This document shows, one piece after another, positions 8,399-17,277 of a stretch of 64,000 nucleotides of DNA; the stretch's first letter is position 1, and every line of letters begins with the position of its first letter. The DNA is from Erythrobacter fulvus (lineage in GTDB: Bacteria; Pseudomonadota; Alphaproteobacteria; Sphingomonadales; Sphingomonadaceae): NCBI RefSeq assembly GCF_028595285.1, contig NZ_JAQQXQ010000013.1:1-64000 (forward strand), in the 5' to 3' direction. The notes under the pieces are model-generated. The model saw only the letters and a list, made by a program, of their open reading frames with translations. It had not been told where the DNA came from and searched no databases. The position numbers and the translations under genes are program-made.

Positions 8399-9595
8399 CT
8401 ATTCGTGGCGCAGGGCGTCGATCGGGTCGAGCTTCGAGGCGCGGCTCGCGGGGTAGTATCCGAACACGATCCCCATCCCGGCGGCGAACAGGAAGCTGAC
8501 GATGTTGATCATCGGATCGAACACGAAGGGCACCTCGATCAGCGCGGCCAGACCGATCGAGGCGGCAAAGCCCAGCGCGATCCCCACCAGCCCGCCCAGC
8601 GCGCACAGCACCACGGCTTCGGTCAGGAACTGCAACCGCACCTCGCGCGCCAGTGCGCCGATGGCGAGGCGGATGCCGATCTCGCGGGTGCGTTCGGTGA
8701 CGGATACCAGCATGATGTTCATGATCCCGATTCCGCCCACCAGCAGGCTGATCGACGCGATCACCGCCACCATCGCGGTCAGCGCGCCGGTCACCGCGCC
8801 AAGCGCCTGATTGACCTGCGCGGTGTCGATCACATTGAAGTCGTTGGGCTCGTCCCCTTGCAGCAAGCGCCGCTCGCGCAGCAGGCCTACCAGGGAATCC
8901 TGAATGACCGACGCGGCATAGGCGGCATCATATTTGACCACGAAGTAGTCGAGATTGTCGTTGCCGCGGAAGCGCCGCTGCACGGTCTTGAGCGGCATGA
9001 AGACGACATCGTCGTCATCCGCGCCGCCGCCGCCCTGCCCGCGTTCCTCCATCACCCCGATAACCTGGCACGCGACATCGCCGATCCGCATCTGGGCGCC
9101 GATGGGGCTCGAATCGGGAGGGAAGATCGCCTCGCGCACCTTCAGTCCGAGCAGGCACACGCTCTTGCCCGCCGCCTCCTCGTCGCGGGCGAAGGGGCGC
9201 CCATCGCTGATGCTGATCGACTGGGCATCGAGCAGCGCGTTGGTGCCGCCTTCGACTTTCGTGTCCCAGTCCTGCCCGTTGAAATAAGCGGTGGCGTTGG
9301 CAGAGACCGAGCCTGCGGCAATCTGCACACCGGCGATCTGCTGTTCCACCGCACGCACGTCAGCCTCGTCGAACGGGCGGATCGTGCCGCGATTGGTGCG
9401 GACGGGAAAGATGATGAAGTTGCTCGCCCCGAGCGAGGAGATCTCTTCCTGCACCGACGCGGTGACGCCGTTGCCGAGGGTCACCATCGTCACCACCGCC
9501 GCCACGCCGATGATGATGCCGAGCGTCGTCAGGATCGAGCGCAGGATGTGCCGCCGGATCTCGCGCAGGGCCAGAAGGATCGTCGTGCCAAGCAT
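8399..9595 (-). CDS. MacB-type ABC transporter permease
   Basis: A 398-aa protein with an N-terminal helix (TTLGIIIGVAAVVTMV), a periplasmic MacB_PCD-type domain (about residues 45-260) and three C-terminal helices of an FtsX domain, including the typical SISLLVGGIGIMNIMLVSV. In classical MacB the ATPase is fused to this part; here it is a separate gene directly upstream, overlapping by ATGA (start 9595, ATPase stop 9595-9597). That overlap fixes the start, although a longer open frame exists. With the adaptor and TolC-like genes it should form a tripartite pump expelling peptides, toxins or lipids from the periplasm. Confidence 0.85.
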   Translation of the reverse strand: MLGTTILLALREIRRHILRSILTTLGIIIGVAAVVTMVTLGNGVTASVQEEISSLGASNFIIFPVRTNRGTIRPFDEADVRAVEQQIAGVQIAAGSVSANATAYFNGQDWDTKVEGGTNALLDAQSISISDGRPFARDEEAAGKSVCLLGLKVREAIFPPDSSPIGAQMRIGDVACQVIGVMEERGQGGGGADDDDVVFMPLKTVQRRFRGNDNLDYFVVKYDAAYAASVIQDSLVGLLRERRLLQGDEPNDFNVIDTAQVNQALGAVTGALTAMVAVIASISLLVGGIGIMNIMLVSVTERTREIGIRLAIGALAREVRLQFLTEAVVLCALGGLVGIALGFAASIGLAALIEVPFVFDPMINIVSFLFAAGMGIVFGYYPASRASKLDPIDALRHE

Positions 9596-10308
9596 CAGGC
9601 GGGGCTGCCCTCGGTCGCCGGCGCGCCGCGCTCGATCCGCTCCACCAGCCCGTCGCGGAACCGCACGATGGTCTTGGCAAAGGCTGCCATCTCTTCCTCG
9701 TGGGTCACCATCAGGATGGTGATGCCATCGGCATTGAGGCGGCGCAAAAGCTCCATGATCTCGATCGAGCGTTCGCTGTCGAGGTTGCCGGTCGGCTCGT
9801 CGGCAAGCAGCACGTCGGGCTCGGTCACCAGCGCGCGGGCGATGGCGACGCGCTGCTGCTGGCCGCCCGAAAGTTCGGCCGGGGTGTGATCGGCCCACGG
9901 CACAAGCCCCACCTGATCGAGCGCGCGCATCGCCGCCGCCCGCCGCACCGCCTTGCTCTCGCCGCGGTACAGCAACGGCAGCTCGACATTCTCCAGCGCG
10001 GTGGTGCGCGCCAGCAGATTAAAGCCCTGGAACACGAAGCCGAGATAGCGCCGCCTAAGCAGGCTGCGCTGGTCACGATCCAGCTTCTGCACCTCGACCC
10101 CGCGAAACCGGAACACCCCGTCGGTCGGCACGTCCAGACAGCCGAGGATGTTCATCGTCGTCGACTTGCCCGAACCCGACGGGCCCATAATCGCCACGAA
10201 CTCGCCGCGGTCGATCGCCAGATCGACGCCTTTGAGCGCCTGGAATGCCGCCGCCCCGCTACCGAAGGTCTTGGTAATCCCTTCAAGCTGGATCAGCGGC
10301 TCGGCCAT
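9595..10308 (-). CDS. MacB/LolD-type ABC transporter ATPase
   Basis: A 237-aa ATPase: Walker A GPSGSGKST near residue 41, Q-loop in GFVFQGFNLL, signature LSGGQQQR near 145, Walker B VLLADEP, and H-loop VTHEEE. The ADEPTGNLDS sequence after Walker B is characteristic of the MacB/LolD/FtsE group, whose members drive mechanotransmission rather than substrate passage. It overlaps its permease (ATGA) and the adaptor gene (TAATG at 10306-10310), so the operon order is outer membrane protein, adaptor, ATPase, permease. Confidence 0.92.
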   Translation of the reverse strand: MAEPLIQLEGITKTFGSGAAAFQALKGVDLAIDRGEFVAIMGPSGSGKSTTMNILGCLDVPTDGVFRFRGVEVQKLDRDQRSLLRRRYLGFVFQGFNLLARTTALENVELPLLYRGESKAVRRAAAMRALDQVGLVPWADHTPAELSGGQQQRVAIARALVTEPDVLLADEPTGNLDSERSIEIMELLRRLNADGITILMVTHEEEMAAFAKTIVRFRDGLVERIERGAPATEGSPA

Positions 10309-11624
10309 TACTTGCGCGCCGCCTTGACGCCGGTGACGACCTTCATCCCCGCTTTCAGTTCCTTGGACGTCACCGCCGTGCGGCGCCCGTCGCTGCGCCC
10401 GGTGACCACTTCGACAGCCTTGAGCGTGCCGTCGGCCTGCAGCACCTGCACCTGCTGGCGGCTGCCCACGCCGATAGTCGCCTGCTGCTTTTCCTTTTCC
10501 AGCCCGATCTGCGGCTGGAACACGCCGCCGCCGCCTTCCTCCTGGGTGTCGGGGCGGAACCGCAGCGCGGCGTTGGGCACCAGCAGCGTGCTGCCCGTGC
10601 TCTGCGTGGCGATGGTCGCTGTCGCGGTCATGCCCGGGCGCAGCAGCCCGTCAGGGTTCTGCACCTCGAGCCGCGCTTCGTAGCTGACCACCGAGCCCGC
10701 GCCGGCGCCACCGCCGCCACTGCTGCCCGATTGCCCTTCGACCGTGTTGCGCGAAGCCAGATCGACACGTTCGAGCGTCGCGGGGAAGCGGCGACCGGGA
10801 TAGGCATCGACAGTGAAGCTAGCCTTTTGCCCCGCCTTGACCTGGCCCACGTCGGCTTCGTCGATCGACACCCGCAGCTGCATTTCGGACAAGTCCTCCG
10901 CAATCACGAACAGCGTGACGGTGTTGAACGCGGCGACCACGGTCTGCCCCGGTTCGATGCGGCGGGCCAGCACCACGCCCGTCACCGGCGCGCGGATCAC
11001 GGCACGGGTGCGGGTGGTGAGGTTTCCTTTGAGCGAGGCGTCGGCAGCCTCGATATTGGCTTTTGCCGAAGCCACCGCCGCCTTGTCGCGCTCCACCGCA
11101 GCCTCGGCCCGCTCAAGCTCGATCTGCGAAGGCACCCGCCCGCCCGAAATCTTGCGCACCTCCTCGAGCCGCGCAAGCTGCACCATATCGATATCGAGCG
11201 TCGCCTGCGCCTGCCCCAGCGCGGCACGCGCGGCGTTGAGATTGGCGCGCGACTGGGCGATCTGCTGGTCGATGATTTCGGTATTGATCACCGCGATCAC
11301 CTGTCCCTTGGTCACCCGGTCGTTGACGTCGACCAGCACGGAATCGACCGGCCCGGTGACTTCCGCGCCGACTTCGACCTGATTGGTCGGGCGCAGGTTG
11401 CCAGTCGCGGTGACCGAAAGCGACAGCGATTCCTGCGTGACGGCCTCGGCGATGTAATCGGGTTTGGGCTTGTCGGCCGTACACTGCGCAATGGTGATCA
11501 CCAGCACCAGCAGGATCAGGCCTGGCAACCAGTATTTCATCCAGCGCCGCCAGCGCGGGCGCGGCTTGGTGCCGAGGAATTCGTCGACGCTCGGCTGTTC
11601 GGCCGGATTGCTCGTATCACTCAC
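10308..11624 (-). CDS. macA: MacA/HlyD-type periplasmic adaptor (membrane fusion protein)
   Basis: A 438-aa protein. One N-terminal membrane anchor (about residues 30-48, YWLPGLILLVLVITIAQC) is followed by a biotinyl-lipoyl-like segment, a coiled-coil hairpin rich in Ala/Gln/Arg (about 110-195), and beta-barrel and membrane-proximal domains. A Gly/Ser-rich insert (about residue 297) interrupts the beta domain. It bridges the inner-membrane ABC permease and the TolC-like channel. It overlaps the outer-membrane gene by ATGA and the ATPase gene by one base. Confidence 0.88.
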   Translation of the reverse strand: MSDTSNPAEQPSVDEFLGTKPRPRWRRWMKYWLPGLILLVLVITIAQCTADKPKPDYIAEAVTQESLSLSVTATGNLRPTNQVEVGAEVTGPVDSVLVDVNDRVTKGQVIAVINTEIIDQQIAQSRANLNAARAALGQAQATLDIDMVQLARLEEVRKISGGRVPSQIELERAEAAVERDKAAVASAKANIEAADASLKGNLTTRTRAVIRAPVTGVVLARRIEPGQTVVAAFNTVTLFVIAEDLSEMQLRVSIDEADVGQVKAGQKASFTVDAYPGRRFPATLERVDLASRNTVEGQSGSSGGGGAGAGSVVSYEARLEVQNPDGLLRPGMTATATIATQSTGSTLLVPNAALRFRPDTQEEGGGGVFQPQIGLEKEKQQATIGVGSRQQVQVLQADGTLKAVEVVTGRSDGRRTAVTSKELKAGMKVVTGVKAARK

Positions 11625-13075
11625 TCGGGAAGCCCTCTTGCCGTCAGGTTATCCGGTTGCGCGCCTTCGGGCACCGCCCATCCGCCGCCCATTGCCCTTG
11701 CAAGGGCAATGAAAGCCTGCGCCCGCGCGCCCTGGGCGTTGACCTCGGCCGTGCGGGTGCTCAGCAGCTGGCTTTCCGCCACCAGCAGCCTCTGGAAATC
11801 GATCAGCCCGGCCTGATACTGGCTGCGCGCCAGCACGGCGGCGTTCTGCGCGCCGTCGCGCGCTTCGGCCAGCGCGGCGACCCGCGCCCCGCTGGTTTCC
11901 AGATCGACGCCCGCGCTTTCGACCTCCTCAAGCGCGACAAGGATACTCTGTCGCCACGCCGCAAGCGATCCGTCGGCGGCGGCCTCGGCCCCTTCGATCC
12001 GCCCGCGCACCCGCCCGCCGTCGAAAATCAGCTGGGTGAGGCTGGCGAAGATGTTGCCGGTGACGATGTCGAACAGGTTGCCGACATCGGTCGCACTGGT
12101 TCCGATCGTGCCGGACAGCCGGGCCAGCGGATAAAGCTGCGTACGCGCCACCCCGACCCGATCGAGATCGGCGGCGAGCCGGGCTTCGGCAGCGCTTACG
12201 TCTGGTCGCCGCCGCAAGGTGTCGGCCGGCACGGCCAGCGCGACCTGCGCGGGCGGGACAGGCACGGCGCGCGGCGCGTCGACCAGTGCCTGATAGACCC
12301 GCCCCGGCGGCTCTCCGGTCAGCGTCGAGATCGCGTTGGCCACCGCCGCGAGATTGCTTTCGAGCTGCGGAATGCTCGCTGCGGTCTGCGCCCGCTGGGT
12401 GCGCGCCTGTTCGACATCAAGGCTGTCGACCAGCCCTGCCTGGTTGCGCCAGCGCGCGATTTGCAGGTTGTCGTCCTGATTGGCGAGCGTGGCGCGGGCG
12501 ATGGCGAGCTGCGCTGCGAGCGAGCGCGCGGTTACCACCTGCGCCGCCACCTGCGCGACGATCACCCGTTCTAGATCGCGGAGCGAATAGCCTGCCGCCG
12601 CGACGTCATTGCGTGCCGCGTCGATCGACGCGTCGATCCGGCCGAACAGATCCGCCTCCCACGCCGCATCCGCACCGAGCGAGAACAGCACGTCCTCGCT
12701 GGCAAAGTCGCCGACATCGCGCGCCGCGCCGCCGCTGGCGTTGATCGTCGGCACACGGTCGGCGCGCGCCTGGCGCAACCCGGCACGGGCAGCGCGAAGC
12801 CGTGCGACAGCCTGCGCGATATCGAGATTGTCCGTCCGGGCCTGCGCCACCAGTTCATCGACGAGCGGATCGTCGAGCATCACCCAATAGCGATCGAGCG
12901 GGATGTCGGCGCCCTCGGGCTCGGCCAGAACCCAGCGTTCGGGCAAGGGCTGAATGTCGGCCATGGCTGGCGGATCGGTAGCGAGCGAAGTGCAACCGGT
13001 CAGAGCCAGCACTGCGAGCGAAGCCGCAAGTCCGGCCCAGAACCTTGCCGCACGACAGGAAATCCCGGTCGGCAC
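11621..13075 (-). CDS. TolC/NodT-family outer membrane lipoprotein
   Basis: A 484-aa protein from a GTG start at 13075. That start gives a short basic N-terminus, a hydrophobic stretch and the lipobox LTGC (Cys28), as expected of NodT-type outer membrane factors; a longer upstream frame would bury the signal peptide. AGGA precedes the GTG. The body has two OEP repeats rich in Ala, Arg and Gln that form the periplasmic helical barrel. It is the first gene of the exporter operon and overlaps macA by four bases. Confidence 0.85.
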   Translation of the reverse strand: MPTGISCRAARFWAGLAASLAVLALTGCTSLATDPPAMADIQPLPERWVLAEPEGADIPLDRYWVMLDDPLVDELVAQARTDNLDIAQAVARLRAARAGLRQARADRVPTINASGGAARDVGDFASEDVLFSLGADAAWEADLFGRIDASIDAARNDVAAAGYSLRDLERVIVAQVAAQVVTARSLAAQLAIARATLANQDDNLQIARWRNQAGLVDSLDVEQARTQRAQTAASIPQLESNLAAVANAISTLTGEPPGRVYQALVDAPRAVPVPPAQVALAVPADTLRRRPDVSAAEARLAADLDRVGVARTQLYPLARLSGTIGTSATDVGNLFDIVTGNIFASLTQLIFDGGRVRGRIEGAEAAADGSLAAWRQSILVALEEVESAGVDLETSGARVAALAEARDGAQNAAVLARSQYQAGLIDFQRLLVAESQLLSTRTAEVNAQGARAQAFIALARAMGGGWAVPEGAQPDNLTARGLPE

Positions 13076-13285
13076 TATGTGCAGTCCTGCTGCCGGTTTT
13101 CGATCACGCCACCTGCCCCCTTTGGCCTTCGGCCACGGAAATTTCACCGGGACAACCGCGCTCCGAACGGGGGCGGAAAAGGTCCGCAGAGAAATCATGG
13201 CGTTGCTATCAGCCTGCTGGCGCCGGCACAACGCGGTTTTGTCGGGCGGCCTAGGCCACTCGTCGATGGGCAACGGCGAGACGTG

Positions 13286-14317
13286 TCAGATTGCACGCGG
13301 CGCACGGGCAATGCTGGGCCGCTCGATCAATTCGAGCGTGAGTTCGAGCGGCAGCTCGGCGGAAACAGCGGTATCGTCGGCGGTCTTGCGAGCGGCCATC
13401 AACCGCTCGCACGCGCCAGCGAACAGGGCTGCGACCGGCCGATGCAGTGCGGCAATCGGCGGATCGCAGGTCACAAGCTCGGGATCTTCGGCGAGCGCGA
13501 TCAGCGACAGGTCGCGCGGCACCGCCAGCTTCAGCGAGCGCGCCACGTGCAGCACCGCCAGCGCGGTATCGGCACGTTCGGTGATGATCGCGGTCGGGCG
13601 GATTGTCGGCACCAGAAGGGCCCGCACCAGATCGAGCGCGGTGCAAAGACCGGGCTGGTCCTCGGCAACGAAATGGCGATGCGCACGGCTATCCCTCTCC
13701 GCCAGCGCACGGCGATACCCGGCCAGCCACCGCTCTGATCGCTGCGGGTCGCCGGGGCCCGAGATATAGCCGATCTGGCGATGTCCCAATTCGATCAGAC
13801 GGCGGGCGGCGGCCTCCCCGGCGTTGCCCGATGCCGCCTCCGATCCGGGCAAGGTGGCGCGGGGAATGCCGCGGCTGTCGAGGAGTTTGCGCAGTTCGGG
13901 TGCACGATCAAGCGGGGGCAACAGGATCACGCCCTCGGGCTGCAATGCGCCGATCGTTCCGGCCAGCTTCGCCGCCGCACCCGGATCGCCTGCGGCTGCG
14001 CAAAGCGGTTCGAACAACAGGCGGTAGCCCTGCGCGCCGCATGCCGCGCTTCCGGCCAGCAGCATGCCGCCCAGTTCCTGCGCGGTGCCACTGCCGGTCT
14101 GGCTTTCGGGAAACACCGCCAGCAGCACACCGCTGCGCCCCCCACCCATGCTGCGCGCTGCGAGGCTGGGAACATAGCCGAGCGTCGCGATCGCTTCTTC
14201 GACCCGGGCCTTGGCTGAAGGGCTGACGCGCGGACTATGGTTGATCACGCGCGAGACGGTCTGGCGCGAAACGTCTGCGGCACGCGCAACGTCCTCGATG
14301 GTGATGCCTCGACCCAT
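13286..14317 (-). CDS. LacI-family transcriptional regulator
   Basis: A 343-aa protein. The N-terminal helix-turn-helix and hinge read ITIEDVARAADVSRQTVSRV, then NHSPRVSPSAKARVEEAI, the standard LacI pattern. It is followed by a periplasmic-binding-protein-like effector domain. ATG at 14317 places the HTH at the very N-terminus; a TTG at 14335 is an alternative. No sugar catabolic gene is adjacent. It sits between the exporter operon (same strand, downstream) and the divergent lipid-kinase pair, so its target is unknown. A CG-centred palindrome at 14393-14406, of the type this family binds, lies upstream and may mediate autoregulation. Confidence 0.85.
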   Translation of the reverse strand: MGRGITIEDVARAADVSRQTVSRVINHSPRVSPSAKARVEEAIATLGYVPSLAARSMGGGRSGVLLAVFPESQTGSGTAQELGGMLLAGSAACGAQGYRLLFEPLCAAAGDPGAAAKLAGTIGALQPEGVILLPPLDRAPELRKLLDSRGIPRATLPGSEAASGNAGEAAARRLIELGHRQIGYISGPGDPQRSERWLAGYRRALAERDSRAHRHFVAEDQPGLCTALDLVRALLVPTIRPTAIITERADTALAVLHVARSLKLAVPRDLSLIALAEDPELVTCDPPIAALHRPVAALFAGACERLMAARKTADDTAVSAELPLELTLELIERPSIARAPRAI

Positions 14318-14392
14318 CTCGCGAGTTGACGACAATGTGAACGATCACGCAAGCGATTTTCCGCAATTCCCGCAGGATTGGCCCAAGGCGGC

Positions 14393-14406
14393 CCGCACCG
14401 GTGCGG
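14393..14406. promoter_or_regulatory. Perfect 14-bp palindrome, candidate LacI-family operator
   Basis: CCGCACCGGTGCGG is fully self-complementary with a central CG, as in many LacI-family operators. It lies about 75 bp before the regulator's ATG and about 120 bp before the divergent lipid-kinase gene, so it could serve either direction. Confidence 0.4.
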
Positions 14407-14528
14407 AATGTGTCGTTCATCGCCCGGCACCACCAGATGGTCGAAAATAATCGCCGCGATCACCGAATGTTACAGAAGCGGGAAACATGAGAGTAGAAAG
14501 TTAGCCGCCGGGCAACTATAGAATCGCC

Positions 14529-15578
14529 ATGGCAACCCCGATCTATGAATTTGCGCAGATACCGCGTGTCGATGCCGCCGATCAGGCGCGCGCCGGCGCG
14601 GGCCGGGTGCGTGCGGAGGGGCAGGCGCCGGTCGTCGGCGTGATCTACAATCCGCGCAGCCATCGCAATCTCGGGGCAGATTTCGACTGCGGCCTGTCGC
14701 CGCATGTCCATATCGCCCGCCCGGGCGACCGCTCGCAGCTGCCTATCGCCCTCGCCGATTTTGCAGCGCGCGGGATCGATCTGCTGGTCATCAATGGCGG
14801 CGACGGGACCGTGCGCGACGTGCTGACCTGCGGGCGGCCGATCTTCGGAGACAATTGGCCCGCGATTGCCGTCCTGCCCAAGGGCAAGACCAACGCGCTG
14901 ACCGTCGATCTCGGCATCCCCGACAACTGGACTCTCCAGGACGCGATCCAGGCGCTCGATCACGGGGGCCGTGTGTTCCGCCGCCCGATCGAGGTCGCGC
15001 CGCTCGACCAAACCGATCCTGAGGCGATGCAGACGCGGGTATCGGGTTTCATTCTCGGCGCAGGCGCCTTCACCACTGCCATTCGCGCGGGGCAGGGTGC
15101 ACACCGTCTGGGCGCATTCAACAGTCTGGCGGTGGGTGTCACGGCCGTGTGGGCGCTAGCGCAATCGCTGTTCGCCGGGCGCTCCAATCCGTGGCGCAAG
15201 GGGGCGAGAATGCGGATCGGCCTCGGCGCCGCTGATGTACCGATGGAACATAGCGGGCGCGGCGATCCCGAAATGCGGCAGATCCTGTTCGCTTCGACTC
15301 TCGAATGCCTGCCCGCAGGCATCCGCCCGTTCGGATTTCTCAAGAACGGGCTCAAGCTGGTCGCGGTCGACCAGATCTCCCGCCGCACCACTGCGCTGAT
15401 CCCGCTGGTGCTGCTTGGCAAGCTGCGCAGCGGCCTGCGCGAACGCGGCATCCACCAGCTCGCCGCAACCCAGTTCAACCTTTCGATCGACGATCAGTTC
15501 ATCCTCGATGGAGAGGCCTTTCCCGCGGGCGATTACCGCATCGAGCAGGGGCCGGAGCTCGCCTTCGTCAGACCATGA
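14529..15578 (+). CDS. Diacylglycerol/sphingoid-type lipid kinase (DAGK catalytic domain)
   Basis: A 349-aa kinase of the DAGK/LCB5 fold. It has the nucleotide-binding motif GGDGTVRD near residue 97, an upstream IYNPRSHRN segment and a PKGKTNALTVDLGIP segment corresponding to the family's P-x-G-T-x-N motif. Members phosphorylate diacylglycerol, sphingoid bases or ceramide; which lipid is used here cannot be read off. A possible -10 element TATAGA at 14517-14522 lies so close to the ATG that the transcript would be leaderless. The stop codon overlaps the ATG of the next gene (15575-15578), pointing to coupled function with a Tam41-like cytidylyltransferase. Confidence 0.82.
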   Translation: MATPIYEFAQIPRVDAADQARAGAGRVRAEGQAPVVGVIYNPRSHRNLGADFDCGLSPHVHIARPGDRSQLPIALADFAARGIDLLVINGGDGTVRDVLTCGRPIFGDNWPAIAVLPKGKTNALTVDLGIPDNWTLQDAIQALDHGGRVFRRPIEVAPLDQTDPEAMQTRVSGFILGAGAFTTAIRAGQGAHRLGAFNSLAVGVTAVWALAQSLFAGRSNPWRKGARMRIGLGAADVPMEHSGRGDPEMRQILFASTLECLPAGIRPFGFLKNGLKLVAVDQISRRTTALIPLVLLGKLRSGLRERGIHQLAATQFNLSIDDQFILDGEAFPAGDYRIEQGPELAFVRP

Positions 15579-16483
15579 GCGGCGCATCCGGGCCGCTTGA
15601 AGAGCGCATCGCAGCAGGACTGGCCGCGTCGGTCGATCCGGCAGTGGCGGAATTCGCTGCCGCGCTTGGTGCGGCGGCAGGGGCGCGTGCGGTGCTGTTC
15701 TACGGCTCCAACCTGCGCACCGGATCGCTGGAAGGCGTGCTCGACTTCTACGTTCTGCTGCCCGGCACAGGAGAGGACGAGGCCGCGATCTGGCCGACCG
15801 TCAGCTATCACGAGCGTCCGCACGGGGACGTTGTGCTTCGCGCCAAGGTCGCGACCATGCGACTGGCCACTTTTGCGCGCGCTGCAGGCGGCGATTTGAC
15901 CGATACCACGATCTGGGCCCGCTTCGTGCAGCCCAGCGCGCTGGTGTGGACGGCAGATGAAAATGCGCATGACGCAGTGGTGGACGCGATCGCCGCCGCC
16001 TGCACCACCGCGGCACGGCTGGCGGCGGCGCTGGGGCCGGAAAGCGGCACGGCGGATGATTACTGGCGGGCGCTGTTCCGTGCCACTTACGAAGCCGAAT
16101 TCCGGGTCGAGAAAAGCGGGCGCGAGAACGACATTCTCAGCGTCAACGCCGCGCATTTTGCAGGGCTGCTGCCGCTGGCGCTGGAGGCCGGAGGCATCCC
16201 TTCGCGGCAGCAGGGCGAGCGGCTGAGCCCCGATCTGCCGCACTGGCAGCGCGGCGTCATCCTCAAATGGTGGGCGCGCCGCCGCCGGATGGGCAAGCCG
16301 CTCAATCTGCTGCGACTGGTCAAGGCGAGCACCACGTTCGAAGGCGCAACGCGCTATGCCGCGTGGAAGATCGAACGCCACACCGGCATGCCTGTGGAAG
16401 TGACGCCGTTCCGCGAACGCCACCCGCTGCTGGCCGCGCCGGGCGTGCTCTACGACCTATGGCGTCATCGCCGCCGTGCCTGA
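15575..16483 (+). CDS. Tam41-like nucleotidyltransferase (putative CDP-diacylglycerol-type synthase)
   Basis: A 302-aa soluble protein. Its motif VLFYGSNLRTGSLEGVLDFY (about residues 43-62) matches the nucleotidyltransferase core of mitochondrial Tam41/TAMM41, YGSG-x(n)-LDF, including the unusual LDF in place of Asp-x-Asp. Further similarity from memory: a central helix ending EAEFRVEKSGREND (Tam41 has SYSGDFRM-x-x-GED) and a C-terminal VKASTTFEGATRYAAWKI (Tam41: RQS-x-KGI-x-TAG). Tam41 converts phosphatidate plus CTP to CDP-diacylglycerol. Four-base overlap with a lipid kinase that would supply the phosphorylated lipid strongly supports a lipid-activating role. The substrate might be phosphatidate or ceramide phosphate. 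The assignment rests on eye alignment only. Confidence 0.6.
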   Translation: MSGASGPLEERIAAGLAASVDPAVAEFAAALGAAAGARAVLFYGSNLRTGSLEGVLDFYVLLPGTGEDEAAIWPTVSYHERPHGDVVLRAKVATMRLATFARAAGGDLTDTTIWARFVQPSALVWTADENAHDAVVDAIAAACTTAARLAAALGPESGTADDYWRALFRATYEAEFRVEKSGRENDILSVNAAHFAGLLPLALEAGGIPSRQQGERLSPDLPHWQRGVILKWWARRRRMGKPLNLLRLVKASTTFEGATRYAAWKIERHTGMPVEVTPFRERHPLLAAPGVLYDLWRHRRRA

Positions 16484-16489
16484 CCGGCG

Positions 16490-17026
16490 TCAGTCCTGAT
16501 ATTTCATCTGGATCGCGATCCGGGTCACGCCATCACCCGCGCGAAACCGGGTCTTGTCGAGCCCCGGCGGGCGCGGAATGCCGAGGAAGGTCCTGATTTC
16601 CGGATTGTTCGACATGCCTGCGCCGTCGGACGAGAAGTCCTTGCTCTTGTTGCCATTGGCGTCGTGCTGCACCGCGATGGCGTATTCGCCCGCCGCAGGC
16701 AGCGGCACGCACACGGTCGTCGTTCCCTTGCGCGGGGTGGTGTCGATCCGGTGGAGATAGCGGCGGCTTTTGAGCCAGTCGCTTTCCCGCGCGCGGTATG
16801 TGCGCACGAACAGATAGCCATTCGACGACCTGAGCCCGGTGACGTCAAGCCGCACCGCCGGCCCTTTGCCCGGGGCGCACTGGCTCATGTCGTTGTCGAT
16901 CTTGATGCCGAGCGACTGCGCGGCGAGTGGCGCGGCCGCTCCGGCAAGGCCGAGCAGGCCCAGCGCGGCCACGGCGAGCGCCGGAGGCGGCGTCAGTCGG
17001 CCAAGGGCAGGGATGGTCATCGGCAA
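16490..17026 (-). CDS. DUF2141-domain exported protein
   Basis: A 178-aa protein with a signal peptide (hydrophobic stretch about residues 15-35, ending PLAAQS) and a single DUF2141 beta-sandwich domain. The family pattern is visible: LFVRTYRARESDW, then CVPLPAAGEYAIAVQHDANGNK, with the Asp-x-Asn-x-Asn/Lys element and a C-terminal GVTRIAIQMKY strand. The function of the family is unknown; it is periplasmic or secreted. It converges on the Tam41-like gene, six bases apart. Another in-frame Met lies two codons in. Confidence 0.8.
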   Translation of the reverse strand: MPMTIPALGRLTPPPALAVAALGLLGLAGAAAPLAAQSLGIKIDNDMSQCAPGKGPAVRLDVTGLRSSNGYLFVRTYRARESDWLKSRRYLHRIDTTPRKGTTTVCVPLPAAGEYAIAVQHDANGNKSKDFSSDGAGMSNNPEIRTFLGIPRPPGLDKTRFRAGDGVTRIAIQMKYQD

Positions 17027-17248
17027 ATATTCCTGTCGCTTCGAGAGAGGTCAGGGGCGCGTCGCGCTGCTTGCGCTTTTGTCGTATATCGCCCCGCAGT
17101 TTCGGCGCCGCAATGGCAGGCGCGGCCTGAATTGCGGCTTAATCACGCGCAGAACCCGGATTTGCGCCGATTCCGCGTGCGCCACGGTGGAAAAGGCGCG
17201 CACAGCGCTTGTCGCGTGATTCGCGGCTCCCGTATTGCGGTTAACGCA

Positions 17249-17260
17249 CCTTTGCAAAGG
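17249..17260. promoter_or_regulatory. 12-bp palindrome before rpe
   Basis: CCTTTGCAAAGG is a perfect palindrome whose right half contains the AAAGG that continues into AAAGGGG, the likely Shine-Dalgarno sequence of rpe. It may be fortuitous. Confidence 0.25.
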
Positions 17261-17277
17261 GGCCCACGCGCCGCATC

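Noticed and set aside
8297..9889. A 530-codon plus-strand open frame opposite the MacB-type permease and ATPase
   Set aside because: Product is rich in His, Asp, Gln and Arg with no domain, and the opposite strand encodes clear transporter proteins. Long antisense frames are expected in GC-rich DNA.
11621..13273. Longer TolC-family start at 13273
   Set aside because: It would place about 66 polar residues before the lipoprotein signal. The GTG at 13075 gives a normal signal peptide and lipobox.
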